From contig NZ_JAUSZA010000001.1 in assembly GCF_030817215.1 (NCBI RefSeq), positions 264,501-328,500 of the forward strand: a DNA stretch of 64,000 nucleotides, in the 5' to 3' direction. This document shows positions 16,427 to 26,549 of the stretch, piece after piece. The stretch is from Paenibacillus sp. V4I3 (lineage in GTDB: Bacteria > Bacillota > Bacilli > Paenibacillales > NBRC-103111). The notes under the pieces were generated by a model. The model had not been told where the DNA came from and made no database searches. It was given only the letters and a program-made list of their open reading frames with translations. How positions within the stretch are numbered: position 1 is the first letter of the stretch; every line of letters starts with the position of its first letter. Made by a program: the position numbers and the translations under genes.

Positions 16427-18841
16427 TCAGTCTGAAGAGGCTACCCCAATCCCTAAAACCGCACTACCCAAATCCAAATGCTCCCGATCCAGCGTCACCT
16501 TCACCTTACCCACACGCCGCTTCTCACGCCAATCCCGCAATTCCTCTTCCGTCTCCAAACGCAGTTCGGAGATCTCCTTCGCCCTGCTAAGCATATAATC
16601 CGTCGTATACAAAATCCGATAAATCCCATGCCCCGCGGGAACTATCGCTTTCTCCCTTTTCACCCACTCCTCCACCTCAAACACAACATAAAGCTCATCC
16701 GTCGCGCCTCGACTAGAGGGGATGGCCGTTATCGCCGAGCGTGGAACAACCTTCCAATCTTTCACTCTTCCATACCACGAGATGCCCGCATCATCCGCAC
16801 CAAACAAACGAATCGACTGATATAACGCGACGTATTCCAATCTAGTCAGCACCTTATGATCCGTAATATTCCGAAGAGGTGTATGGTAAAATCCATGCTC
16901 CAACGCAGCATCCAATTGAGGCTTCTTACTCAAAGCCCCCACCAAGACATTCTTCCCAGACAATTTATTCCCGTAATACTCCTTCGTCCCTCGCGGCCTC
17001 GTCGTCCGCTCATAGGCCTTCTCCGGACTATCCATGATAATCTCGTCCAAAAACTTCTCCATCAAGCTCGTCGAATTCGGCAAAAATGGAAAAGCCCCAA
17101 TATTAATGAGCTCCACACTTTTGTAGAACTTATGCTGCTGGAACCGCTCCTCATCATGATAGGGAAACAACACATACGCCCCAAACATACTCCGCTCGTA
17201 CTCTTTCCCCTGCCCCTCCGAATACACAATCGCATCCCGATAGCGGTGCATCGTATTAATATCATCCTCTTCCGGCCCCGGCATCCGGTACCTCTCGAAG
17301 TAAGGCGTGCCCTCATAAGCAGGATTAATGCGATATTTGGCATCGAAAATATATTTATACTCCGCCGCGGCGTCGTTCTTTTTCAAAGTTAGGACATTAT
17401 CCGGCCGCTGAGACAGAGTTGGACTCCGATCCCCTTTGGGCAGCGCATTATAAAACAACGTAAAAATCTCCCCGTTCAACGGGTTTTTATACACCATCTT
17501 CGCCTGCTGGGACTTATCCAGTGTGACGAACAGTCCACTCCGATTGATTTTGATAATATCTTGTTTGAGCAGCTCATACTTTTTGCTTAAAAGATGGTGA
17601 ATCTTCAAGAAACACCAGTATTCATAGAGTTGAGCCAAATCTTTCATCGATAATCGGAAAAGATCATTCTGAATCGACAAACCTTTTAACAACATTAAAT
17701 AATAACGGTATACCTCTCGGTACCCCGATGCCATTTGCAAAACCAATGAAATAGACAGCTGCCTCATCTCGCCAACATCCAAAAAATCATGCTGTAACAG
17801 CCGCTGAACCTGACTCTGCATAAGATTAAGCTTCTTCGTAAGATTAGTATCTTCCACACGACTTTTTTGAGCTAAACGCGTTTTAACATCCTTAAGCTTC
17901 TGCCCAATGCGTACAAGCACCCATTTCACGAAGCGATTCTCAGCCGTATCATAATGAACATGGCGTCTAGTCTCAAGCAAATGAGTCGGCGTATATCGCT
18001 TGCCCACTACCTGAATGACCCCGTTCACCGGATCATTGGCTAATAGATGTGGGCGTTTGGCTAGGAAGGCAATGTTCTCTTTTCCGGCTCTTTTCACACG
18101 TGCAGCGTCTACAAGACGATTCTCGCTTTGAAGCTTAGAATGTGGCGATAGCTTGATTCTCTCAACTGCCTGCACAAGCTGCGTAAATACATGCTGCAAA
18201 ATCGTAAAATACTCCGTCAAACTCTGATGATTCGTTTCTTTTAACCCAGTCAGGTTGTACGTTTTTCGTAGAAAATCGAAGGAAAGATTATAAATCTGTT
18301 CATTAACATCGTTAAGGATCATCTGATAGTCATTCTTATAATCTATTTTTGATGGAAAAATCTCTAACTGAAGACGAAATATAGCCTCACCATTCAATCG
18401 AAGCTCAAGTTCAGAGAGTCCCACTTCATTTTGAAAATTAAGAATCCCTGATAAAATCATCTTCCCCAGCGGCTTAATCGCCTGTCTCACATGGATATTG
18501 TCGTGGTGAAAGGTTAAGGGGATATCCGCCTTCTTTTCAATGACCAGTTCATAGCCCTGCGTTTCATAAAAAGTCGGCGTACACACATCGCCCGAACTCC
18601 AACTTGTCATCGCCATATGTTCATGAGAGAAAACAGAAATAGAATCTGTGACCAACGAATCCACCATCGCCGCAGCGTGAAAATGGGCATCTACCCACTC
18701 CTCATCCACATTACGATGGAGATTCAAAGTTTCAACCGTGCGATGGAACGGCTTGCCCTGAATATAGAGATTGAACAGATTCGTCTCGATTCGCAGTAAT
18801 TCCGTACTTTGATTAAGAGAGCCAGTATGAGGTAAAGCCAT
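16427..18841 (-). CDS. DUF2357 / McrC-like PD-(D/E)xK nuclease
   Basis: An 804-residue protein of the DUF2357 / COG1700 group, described as a predicted virus-defence component with a PD-(D/E)xK nuclease domain and functionally analogous to McrC. The N-terminal half is the DUF2357 region. The C-terminal half contains LYEYWCFLKIHHLL (near 415), RPDNVL (near 478) and YIFDAKYRI (near 495-503), which fit the E...D...(D/E)xK nuclease pattern. The ATG has GGAGG upstream and overlaps the end of the McrB-like gene by 29 bases, as expected for an ATPase-nuclease pair. The ATPase would drive translocation or sensing and this protein would cut DNA. A truncated paralogue lies at 1393-3028. Confidence 0.88.
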   Translation of the reverse strand: MALPHTGSLNQSTELLRIETNLFNLYIQGKPFHRTVETLNLHRNVDEEWVDAHFHAAAMVDSLVTDSISVFSHEHMAMTSWSSGDVCTPTFYETQGYELVIEKKADIPLTFHHDNIHVRQAIKPLGKMILSGILNFQNEVGLSELELRLNGEAIFRLQLEIFPSKIDYKNDYQMILNDVNEQIYNLSFDFLRKTYNLTGLKETNHQSLTEYFTILQHVFTQLVQAVERIKLSPHSKLQSENRLVDAARVKRAGKENIAFLAKRPHLLANDPVNGVIQVVGKRYTPTHLLETRRHVHYDTAENRFVKWVLVRIGQKLKDVKTRLAQKSRVEDTNLTKKLNLMQSQVQRLLQHDFLDVGEMRQLSISLVLQMASGYREVYRYYLMLLKGLSIQNDLFRLSMKDLAQLYEYWCFLKIHHLLSKKYELLKQDIIKINRSGLFVTLDKSQQAKMVYKNPLNGEIFTLFYNALPKGDRSPTLSQRPDNVLTLKKNDAAAEYKYIFDAKYRINPAYEGTPYFERYRMPGPEEDDINTMHRYRDAIVYSEGQGKEYERSMFGAYVLFPYHDEERFQQHKFYKSVELINIGAFPFLPNSTSLMEKFLDEIIMDSPEKAYERTTRPRGTKEYYGNKLSGKNVLVGALSKKPQLDAALEHGFYHTPLRNITDHKVLTRLEYVALYQSIRLFGADDAGISWYGRVKDWKVVPRSAITAIPSSRGATDELYVVFEVEEWVKREKAIVPAGHGIYRILYTTDYMLSRAKEISELRLETEEELRDWREKRRVGKVKVTLDREHLDLGSAVLGIGVASSD

Positions 18842-21569
18842 CTTCTTCTAACCTCCGCAGCATGAAGGCGATTTTCCTTGCGCTTTGTGGATATTTGGAC
18901 GCTGCTAACGCTTCCTGCGAGAGATAAAGCTTAGAGGCATCCTCCATATACTCCGTAATAGGTAAGCTACGATCCTGAGCCACCTGCATCAATTGAAGCA
19001 AAGCTTTTTTCACAGACGAATTACTCCCTTGAATACGAGGCAAAATCTTCTGCAACAACTGCATATCGAATGCCGCTTCCTTACTGAGCAAAGCAAACCG
19101 ATCATTATAAATCATGTAAAAACAGACCGCATCCCGATCCGAAACCCTACGTGCGAATGAATCTGCTCCAAAATCCCATTGATCTTCACCAATAACTCAG
19201 CCGTCTCTTCCGTTAACTGCTTATAATCACGATACACATCAACCAATTGCAAATATTCGCTTCGCAATAATGAATTAGGAGGAACAGCAGCCGCTTCACT
19301 AGCCGGCATCCCTTCACCCGTTGGATATTGACCAAGATCAATGTAATTAAACTCGATCGTGTTGGCGCGGTCTAATACCTTTTTGCTAAAAGGATGCGTC
19401 GTCTCATCCATATTCACCGTTCCAACGATGTACACATTATCTGGCAGATGAAGGTTGCCGTACACTTGCTTATCTGACTCATTTTGCAAGGAGTCTCTAT
19501 GTATGAGCGGCGTTGTTACAATCCGATGGTTATCCCACTCTTGCGTCTCAAGCACACTCAGTAAATCACTGAAAATAATGCTCAACCCTAGCCAAATTCA
19601 TTTCATCCAAGCATATAAAATAGGGCTTATACTGATTGCTCGGCTTTGAAGCCTCAACCAACACCTCCGTTAACTTCCCCGGTCGAAAAACACCTGATAA
19701 ATCTTTGTAACCCAATAGATCAGAAGGATCGCTCCAATCCGGGCGAACTGGAATTAATGAGAACTGGCCGTTACTCGCCGTTGCTCCTACTGCCTCAGCG
19801 AATAGCTTGACTAGCTTTGTTTTGCCTGTGCCTGAAACTCCTGCCAGAATGACGAAAGGCTTTGTTTTTAGGGATAAAAAGAAGTTCTCGATCCAATGGT
19901 CGGGATACATGAACCCTTTGCTAGCAATGAAATTCTTGATTGTGGCTACTCGCTCACTTACCGTTAGTGGATCCAAAAGAGGTGTCTCCTCCCACTCCGT
20001 ATACGTATATTGCTGACCTGATTTGGAAACAAACTTCAATATCTCTAGCCAGTTGAGCATAAAAATAGACCGTTGTTTTCTGGTAACTTCTCCCCAAGTC
20101 TGGAGCATTCCTAAAGCATTGATAAACATTGACGCAAATTTATCTAAAGTGAAAGATCCTAGCTCCTTACAGATCTTGATAGCTTTATTAATGCTTCTAA
20201 TAAGAGGGGTTTGACCTTCGGCGTTATTTAGCTGATCTCGAATTAGTTTGATTTGTGTATCGCTTAAGCCCCATTTATTTTCGTTAAAATGGTTTCCATA
20301 CTCCTGACCTAGATCAGTTAATGAGAACTGGTTCTCATTTATAGATAATAAGCCTAAATCTTGCAGGGCTCGTCCCAGATGCCTGACTCTCTCCTTGGGA
20401 TGCTTCACGTCGTCTCCAGAGAGAAGAATGGTACCTTGATTTGTGATCAATTCATCTAAAGGGCTAGAATCAGGTCCGTGATCATGTAGGTATTTTAAAA
20501 TGCCTTGCCCAGCATACAAATGGCTGATCGTGTAGTTGAAACTGATGGACGGCTCGGGCTCATTATTAGGGTTGAGCACTTTTTTCACATATCCATTGTA
20601 GTTAGTAACTGCATTGTTTAAGTCAGCAATGAGCTGCTTGTCATCCGGAAGATGTTCCAGATCATAACGGTAATAGGCTACTGTAGACACCTGATAGTCT
20701 TGGCCTAAACCGCCAGATGTTAAGTAGATGGCATCGTCTTTGATCATTCCCTCAAGTGGGAGCAGGTCACGTATTTCTTGAACTTTTTGTTTGAAATATT
20801 GGTAGGCTGCTGCTCTGCCTTTTGTTTCGTTAGGGATAGTTACCCCTTGATTAAAGGTGAGGTAAACAGATTTCATATCTTCTGAGAAAAGGTATACCAG
20901 ATACTCTCCTTGGCGTGTTGTCTCCGTGATTCGTTTATCCATGATGGCAATCCAAGGAATGGTTGCCCAATTCCCTTGTCCAACAGACCCTTGGATCTTT
21001 AATTCTGGGTGAATGAATGAAAGCTTCTTTAGCTCGGTGGGGATGACTTGACGCACAAGATTACCAAGCCTGTGTCCAGCAAAGGTTTCCCTTTTAGCTT
21101 GCAAGTATATGGATAGAATATCTGACAGTGCTTCTTTTAGGGAGAAGCCCTCCATGAAGTGCTGATTATAATAGTTTTCTAGCTCAGTTTGAGCGTAATT
21201 ATACAAATCATTTAGTACATCTTCAGACAATTTCTCATCTAGTTCTTTTTTGAATCCTATAGTTTGCTGCTCGTTATTTTGAATTAAAATTGAGGAAAGT
21301 GCTGCTATTGGTGTAGCAATTACAGATTGTATATTGCTAACGGCCATGTCATTCCATTGTGTTCCCGCTTTACCCGGAGGCTGATCGACATTTAAGTCAT
21401 TTGATTCTCTCTCTTGAAGCTGAACGAGGAAGCGTTGCTTTACATTCAGCAGGGATACTACTCTTTGCCCCGCATTCTGCATCTCATATAATAGTGCTAG
21501 TATAAGCAGCATTTTATATGACTTTTCTTTGTTGGAAAATATGTTGGATAGCTCTGAAGGTAGAGTCAT
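18813..21569 (-). pseudogene. McrB-like AAA+ ATPase, broken by two single-base indels
   Basis: Reading through two frameshifts gives an ATPase of about 918 residues: a long N-terminal specificity region, Walker A GVSGTGKTK, Walker B FICLDEMNLARVEHYF, the GTVNMDETTHPFSKKVLDRA sensor block of McrB/COG1401 proteins, and a helical C-terminus. The first break is one extra A in the run at 19572-19575 (YFS-DLLS becomes YFQ-stop). The second is one missing base near 19138 (FRI-RDAVCF becomes FRIGMRS). They compensate, so the first and last parts are in the same frame. The start ATG at 21569 follows AGGTGA; the GTG at 21578 overlaps that site. As written only a truncated ATPase is made. The pair with the DUF2357 gene is a McrBC-type restriction system. 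Confidence 0.85.
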
Positions 21570-21688
21570 ATAGATCACCTGTTATATGTAATAGAATGTT
21601 AAATGATTAATAAAGAAACTATTAAAAATTTACGACAAAAACGGTAATAAGCCCCTTCTTTTCAAAGGGTTGTACAAGCGTTAACATG

Positions 21689-21722
21689 ACTAAGAGACTA
21701 CCTGATCAGGTAGCTTCTTAGT
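21689..21722 (-). terminator. Near-palindrome after rlmCD
   Basis: A 34-base near-perfect palindrome (ACTAAGAGACTACCTGA / TCAGGTAGCTTCTTAGT, two central mismatches), 9 bases past the rlmCD stop. It has no clean T run on either strand, so it is a probable but atypical terminator. It could also be a binding site between the housekeeping region and the defence region. Confidence 0.5.
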
Positions 21723-21730
21723 TAGAATAT

Positions 21731-23302
21731 CTATTTTATCGTCAATTGAATCACACACTCCACATGCATTGTATGCGGGAACATATCCACCGGCGTCACC
21801 TCCGCGACGCCGTAGCCGCCATCGACGAGCACGCGCAAGTCGCGCGCCAGTGTCGATGCGCTGCACGACACGTAGACGACGCGCCGCGGCTGCAGCTCGA
21901 GGATCGTCGCGAGCAGCGCCGGATCGCAGCCCTTGCGGGGCGGGTCCACCACGATCACGTCGGGCCGAACGCCCTGACGTGTCCACTCGGGGAGGACCAC
22001 TTCCGCTGGGCCTGCCTCGAAGTGCACGTTCGTCATGCCGTTTAACTCGGCATTCTTCCGTGCATCCGCGATCGCCTCCTCGACGATCTCAACCCCGTAC
22101 ACCTGTCCCGCCTTCTGGGCGAGGAACAGGGAGATCGTTCCGATGCCGCAGTAGGCATCGACCACAGTCTCGCCGCCAGTTAGCGCCGCGTACTCAAGTG
22201 CCTTCCCGTACAGCACTTCCGTTTGTACGGGGTTCACTTGATAAAACGATCGCGCGGAAATTGCAAATTTCACATCGCCGATATAGTCATAGATGACCTC
22301 GTTGCCCCACAGGACGCGAGTCTCATCCCCAAAAATAACATTCGTCTGTTTCACATTAATGTTATGGCAAATGCTCTTCACGCCAGGCAACGCGGCACGA
22401 ATGCCAGCAACCCACTCGGCGACACGAGGAATCTCGGTGCCGTTGGTCACAAGCACGACCATGATCTCTCCCGTGCGGAAGCCGACTTTGACGACGACGT
22501 GGCGAAGCAGTCCGTCATTACGCTCTTCATTATAAGCGCGAATACCAAGACGCGCGCCGATCTCTTTCACACGAGCAACGACTTCGTCGTTCGACTCATG
22601 TTGAATCAAACACTCATCCATATTGATGATGCGATGGCTTCCTTGCGCATAGAATCCGCCGATGAGTCCGCCCTGCTCTTCCCCAAAAGGAACCTGCGCC
22701 TTGTTCCGATACCGCCACGGATCGGTCATCCCCCTTGTGGGATGGACAACAATTCCTTCCGCAGAAGAAGTTGGGGAAGAGTTTATTGTTGGCTCACCCG
22801 CAACCTGCAGCTTCCCAATCCGCTGCAAATTATCCACCACCTGCTGGCGCTTCACGCGAAGCTGCGCCTCATAGCTCAAATGCTGCAGCTGACAGCCGCC
22901 ACATTCTTCATATATCCCACAATCCGGCTTAACCCGGTCCGGACTCACTTCCAGCACTTCCACAAGCGCAGCATACCCATATTGCTTCTTCAAATGCTCC
23001 ACCCGCACAAGTGCACGCTCACCAGGCAGCGCACCAGCGACAAAAAGGGTAAAGCCGTTCACACGGCCTACCCCTTCGCCATCATGGCTGATCCCAATGA
23101 TCTCAGCCTCATATTGCTGCCCAATCTGCACCGGCAGATCAGCCATCCAAGCCGGAGCCGCCTTCGTTACGGAATTCCCTATCTTTCCAGAATTCCCTGT
23201 CTTCCCAGTCCTTCCGGAATTCCCCGTCTTCGCTGTCTTCCCAAAATTCCCAGTTCCTCTATGTTTACCTGACACTGAGCCAGAACTACCTTTTGCTTTC
23301 AT
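21731..23302 (-). CDS. rlmCD: 23S rRNA (uracil-C5)-methyltransferase, RlmCD type
   Basis: SAM-dependent RNA m5U methyltransferase of the RumA/TrmA family (523 residues). In Firmicutes the single RlmCD enzyme modifies both U747 and U1939. Landmarks are a TRAM-like RNA-binding domain (EAEIIGISHDGEGVGRV), the iron-sulfur cysteines CGIYEECGGC, the SAM site VDAYCGIGTISLFLA, VDPPRKGCD, and the catalytic cysteine in YVSCSAST. The first 45 residues are a low-complexity G/S/K/T/N extension built of repeats such as KTGNSGK, visible in DNA as repeated CCGGAATTCCC-type units, and are not part of the family core. ATG with GAGGG upstream. The adjacent dgkB gene is its usual Bacillus neighbour. Confidence 0.93.
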   Translation of the reverse strand: MKAKGSSGSVSGKHRGTGNFGKTAKTGNSGRTGKTGNSGKIGNSVTKAAPAWMADLPVQIGQQYEAEIIGISHDGEGVGRVNGFTLFVAGALPGERALVRVEHLKKQYGYAALVEVLEVSPDRVKPDCGIYEECGGCQLQHLSYEAQLRVKRQQVVDNLQRIGKLQVAGEPTINSSPTSSAEGIVVHPTRGMTDPWRYRNKAQVPFGEEQGGLIGGFYAQGSHRIINMDECLIQHESNDEVVARVKEIGARLGIRAYNEERNDGLLRHVVVKVGFRTGEIMVVLVTNGTEIPRVAEWVAGIRAALPGVKSICHNINVKQTNVIFGDETRVLWGNEVIYDYIGDVKFAISARSFYQVNPVQTEVLYGKALEYAALTGGETVVDAYCGIGTISLFLAQKAGQVYGVEIVEEAIADARKNAELNGMTNVHFEAGPAEVVLPEWTRQGVRPDVIVVDPPRKGCDPALLATILELQPRRVVYVSCSASTLARDLRVLVDGGYGVAEVTPVDMFPHTMHVECVIQLTIK

Positions 23303-23380
23303 ATGACCCTCACTTTACTAAATCCCTGTTTCTTAATCTATCTGGGCCGGGCGCAGCACGCAGGGTGTAACGTCTTATCC

Positions 23381-24376
23381 CTACTCTAGCTTCTCCTGCT
23401 CCTCATCCCCATGACCATGCCCATTCCCCTTCAAATGAAACGGCGTGGTCAACGTCTCTAAAAACGTCTTCTTATAAATCGACTGCCCCGACTCATCCAC
23501 AATAATCTGCAAATGACTCTTCAGATTCGTCATCACACAAGGCAGTGTGCCCCCGAACTCCCCATCCAGATTCAACTGGACGTAGTCCGGCGAATTAATC
23601 TCAATGTGATTCGTTTGAAAATAGATCAGATTCGGATCGCTCAAATGCTCGCCGCGCAGTGCGAGCGTAACCACTCTTATGAACTCAGCAAGATTACACT
23701 TGCGCAGAATTAGCACATCGAACAAGCCATCATTCATACTCGCTTCCGGAGCCAGCTTCTCGAAGCCGCCGACGGAGTTGGAGTTGCCGACTAGGAACAT
23801 CATGACTTCCTCATGAAATTCCAGTTCGCCTGCCTTAACGTACAGCTCAATCGGCTTCAGCCTAGGCAGTTTCTCCAGTCCCTTCATATAATAGGCCAAC
23901 TGACCGATCATGGTCTTGAGCTTGCTTGGGACTTCGTACGTCAGCTCGGTCATCGAGCCGCCACCGGCGATATTAATGAAGTAGCGGTTGTTGATTTTGC
24001 CTACATCGATGTCGGTTGTGTACTGCTGCACAATCAGGTCGCAGGCGTACTCCAAATTCTTAGGAATGCCGAGCGCCCGGGCAAAATCGTTGGTCGTTCC
24101 CAGCGGCAAAATGCCAAGCGGGGGCCTGCCCTCTCTCTCGGCCATGCCGTTGACGACTTCGCACAGGGTGCCGTCTCCGCCTGCGGCGATAATCAAATCA
24201 AAGCCTCGGCTAACAGCATGTGCTGCTGCGAGTGTTGCGTCGCCTTCACCGATGGTAGCGTGAGTGGATGTTTCGAAACCACCGCGCTCCAGGCGCTGAA
24301 GTATCTCTGGCAAACGCTTTTTCATTTCTTCCCGGCCAGAAGTCGGATTATAGATCAGTCTTGCTCTTTTGACCAT
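23381..24376 (-). CDS. dgkB: Diacylglycerol kinase DgkB-type
   Basis: Soluble lipid kinase of the DAGK catalytic family (331 residues), which phosphorylates diacylglycerol released during lipoteichoic-acid synthesis. The nucleotide-binding motif GGDGTLCEVVNG is near residue 67, and PLGTTNDFARALG near 92. A C-terminal LNLDGEFGG motif is typical of DgkB. The last 20 residues form a His/Gly/Glu-rich tail (GNGHGHGDEEQEKLE) outside the family core. Its first codons overlap the end of the chelatase gene by 22 bases. Confidence 0.93.
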   Translation of the reverse strand: MVKRARLIYNPTSGREEMKKRLPEILQRLERGGFETSTHATIGEGDATLAAAHAVSRGFDLIIAAGGDGTLCEVVNGMAEREGRPPLGILPLGTTNDFARALGIPKNLEYACDLIVQQYTTDIDVGKINNRYFINIAGGGSMTELTYEVPSKLKTMIGQLAYYMKGLEKLPRLKPIELYVKAGELEFHEEVMMFLVGNSNSVGGFEKLAPEASMNDGLFDVLILRKCNLAEFIRVVTLALRGEHLSDPNLIYFQTNHIEINSPDYVQLNLDGEFGGTLPCVMTNLKSHLQIIVDESGQSIYKKTFLETLTTPFHLKGNGHGHGDEEQEKLE

Positions 24377-25161
24377 TGTGTCTCATCACCTGTTTCGCCT
24401 TCTGCGATTTCTGAAGCAATCTGCTTCTCGATCCATTTGGAAATTAGCGGACTAGGCAGCAGCGCCCGTCCATTATAACGATATTCGAACCCTTCCATGC
24501 GGGAAGGGATGACTTGCGTCGTGAAATAGCCTTCACTTAGAAAAAGTGGCGCAACGACGACTGCATGGTCAGGCTTCTTCTGAGCCCACCCTGTCATCTT
24601 CCGTTTCACTTGATCTGGCAAAAGCATAGCGACATCCGCCTCGTCGTAGCCGCCTAACGCTTTCAACCGCTCTGCGAGCAGCTCTAAGCCTTGGCGCCAC
24701 TTGAGATGGAAGCCCTTCTCTTTACTTCCGTGACCGATGAGCATGACGATTTCCTGACTCGGCGATTCGGAAAGCTCTTTAATTTTCGCATAAATAATCT
24801 CAGCAATAACGGGGTCGTCATCAATTGGTGATGTGAAATGAATGCGCGCCTTGATATCAAAAGGTTCCATATCGGTCTCGAGCAGTGGCTGTTCAATCAC
24901 ACCTAGTGCGTAGCTGATTTCATCAATATGTGTACTCCCAGAGGACACGAACAGTGGAACGACGATAATATCCGTCACGCCTTGCGCCTCTAAACTGTAA
25001 ATACCATCTTGAATTAATCGGCCCTCCACCAACTCTAAATAAGAAGCGAAGATCGGAACATTCTTCGGCATCCTGACCGCAAACACGGCATCATCGACCA
25101 GCTGAACCCAGCCCTCATCCCGAGATCCATGGCTTATGACTAGCACACCATACTCACTCAT
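24355..25161 (-). CDS. Sirohydrochlorin chelatase (CbiX/SirB type), two-domain
   Basis: Class II chelatase that inserts iron or cobalt into sirohydrochlorin for siroheme or cobalamin. The start is placed at the ATG at 25161 (268 residues) because GTGGGG precedes it and the upstream part of the frame is not protein-like. Two CbiX repeats are visible. The first has ISHGSRDEGW near its start and a second metal-binding HIDEISY. The second has IGHGSKEKGFHLKW and LFLSEGYFT. Iron versus cobalt cannot be told from sequence. With cysDN nearby, siroheme for sulfite reductase is plausible but inferred. Confidence 0.9.
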   Translation of the reverse strand: MSEYGVLVISHGSRDEGWVQLVDDAVFAVRMPKNVPIFASYLELVEGRLIQDGIYSLEAQGVTDIIVVPLFVSSGSTHIDEISYALGVIEQPLLETDMEPFDIKARIHFTSPIDDDPVIAEIIYAKIKELSESPSQEIVMLIGHGSKEKGFHLKWRQGLELLAERLKALGGYDEADVAMLLPDQVKRKMTGWAQKKPDHAVVVAPLFLSEGYFTTQVIPSRMEGFEYRYNGRALLPSPLISKWIEKQIASEIAEGETGDETQWSKEQD

Positions 25162-25252
25162 TATGTTTTCCCCACCCGTTCTAACCATGCCTATAAATCC
25201 TATGCTAACGAATGTGTTCACACATGTCAATTGACCTGCAAATAAACAGGAA

Positions 25253-25285
25253 AAATCCCGCATTACGCAAGGTAACGCAGGATTT
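25253..25285 (-). terminator. Terminator after yerC
   Basis: A 14-bp stem with two wobble or mismatch positions (AAATCCTGCGTTAC with GTAATGCGGGATTT on the minus strand), followed by TTTTTCC. It ends the yerC transcript before the chelatase gene. Confidence 0.75.
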
Positions 25286-25312
25286 GAATTCTTTTTGGAA
25301 CAAACGACTTCA

Positions 25313-25603
25313 TTAACGACCTAAACGATCCAGCGTCAGCACATAGCCGTCGTTTCCGTAGTTCAGGCATCTTTTGACACGAGAAATGGTTGCTGTTGAC
25401 GCGCCCGTTTCGGCTTCGATCTGGTTATACGTACAGCCCTTGCGCAGCATGCGAGCAACCTCAAGGCGTTGGGAAAGCGATTGAATCTCGTTCACTGTGC
25501 ATAAGTCATCAAAAAAGACATAGCACTCTTCAATATCTTTGAGCGTCAGCACGGCTTCAAAAAGCTGGTCTATTGCTTTATCATTTAATTTTTTTAATTG
25601 CAT
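25313..25603 (-). CDS. yerC: YerC/YecD family TrpR-related DNA-binding protein
   Basis: A 96-residue TrpR-superfamily protein. It has a helical N-terminus (DIEECYVFFDDLCTVNEI), then the helix-turn-helix region SQRLEVARMLRKGCTYNQIEAETGASTATISRVKRCLN. The family is widespread in Bacillales; its ligand and targets are not established. It is monocistronic here, with its own terminator. In B. subtilis, yerB and yerC are neighbours and lie close to the pur operon, which also fits this window. Confidence 0.92.
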   Translation of the reverse strand: MQLKKLNDKAIDQLFEAVLTLKDIEECYVFFDDLCTVNEIQSLSQRLEVARMLRKGCTYNQIEAETGASTATISRVKRCLNYGNDGYVLTLDRLGR

Positions 25604-25842
25604 AGGTTGTCAACTCCCAGTAGAAAAGCATGTTAGCTTATAAGATCTGTTTAAGCTCCTGTGTATCATTCGACACGTCATGTATAAATCCTTCCTTTAG
25701 GATTGCGAAACGTTAAAATTTCTATGCGTTAATGAGGTGAATTGTGACATTTAACTAGACCCGTGACATTCGTCCATACCAACGGTAGGCAAGTGACATA
25801 TCCTGTAGGAGACAAATCTGATATAAAGGATCGTGAATCCTA

Positions 25843-26475
25843 GTGAGCAACCAAAGACAAATCATTGGCAATGGCGGTAATCGTCCTGAGGTGCATACAA
25901 GAAGCTTCACTTTACCTACCCAACTCGGGGATGGCGGCTTCGGGCAATATCCGGGCTTAGGCGGCGGTGGCGGCAATCCGTTCGCACAAGGCGGTGGAGG
26001 ATTTCCTACTCCTTTCGATGGAGGCGGTAATCTCTTCGGCGGCCCAAGCGGCGGTAATGCGGGTGGCGGATTTTTTGGTGGTGGTGGAAATCCTAGCGGC
26101 GCAGGTGGTGGTGGAGGCGGTAATTTCCTTAGCAACCTCTTAGGCGGTGGCGGTGGTGGAGCTGCAGGTGGTGCCTCGTCTAACCCACTGAGCGGCTTGA
26201 ATTTGAAGCAAATCTCCGGCTTCGTTGAACGTATGGGTGGTATTGACGGCATCCTCGGCACAATGGGCAAGGTCCAGAAGTTCATGAGTACCTTTCAACA
26301 AATGGCACCTATGGTGAAAACCATTTTGAGTTCGATTGGCAAAGGAAAAGTGAATTCATCCGCTGACTTGGAAGAAATAATTAAACCCAAACGCAAACGC
26401 CGTAAGAAATCAAGCTCAGGCCCTAGAAGAAAAGGCGCTTCTAAAACCTCCTTAACCAAACGCAAACGCCGATAA
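25843..26475 (+). CDS. Glycine-rich YqfQ-like protein
   Basis: A 210-residue protein starting at a GTG with AAAGGA upstream. The first 120 residues are dominated by glycine runs with Asn, Phe and Pro, and the DNA is GGN-repetitive. The C-terminal part has an ordered helical segment (LNLKQISGFVERMGG and GTMGKVQKFMSTFQQMAPMVK) followed by a strongly basic tail (KPKRKRRKK, KTSLTKRKRR). This layout matches the YqfQ/VrrA-like proteins of spore formers, which are small, Gly-rich and of unknown role, possibly in the spore. Antibody-like, kinase or collagen functions cannot be supported. Confidence 0.7.
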   Translation: MSNQRQIIGNGGNRPEVHTRSFTLPTQLGDGGFGQYPGLGGGGGNPFAQGGGGFPTPFDGGGNLFGGPSGGNAGGGFFGGGGNPSGAGGGGGGNFLSNLLGGGGGGAAGGASSNPLSGLNLKQISGFVERMGGIDGILGTMGKVQKFMSTFQQMAPMVKTILSSIGKGKVNSSADLEEIIKPKRKRRKKSSSGPRRKGASKTSLTKRKRR

Positions 26476-26549
26476 GATTATCCTACACAGATCACTCTCA
26501 GGTCAACCTCTAGTCATACGCAGGTCAAAATAATTCCAAAAAAGCGCAC

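Noticed and set aside
22223-23272. 349-codon plus-strand ORF over rlmCD
   Set aside because: Antisense shadow of the methyltransferase gene; no ribosome site or family.
25755-26285. 176-codon minus-strand proline-rich ORF
   Set aside because: Complement of the glycine-rich repeats of the YqfQ-like gene, hence Pro-rich by construction.
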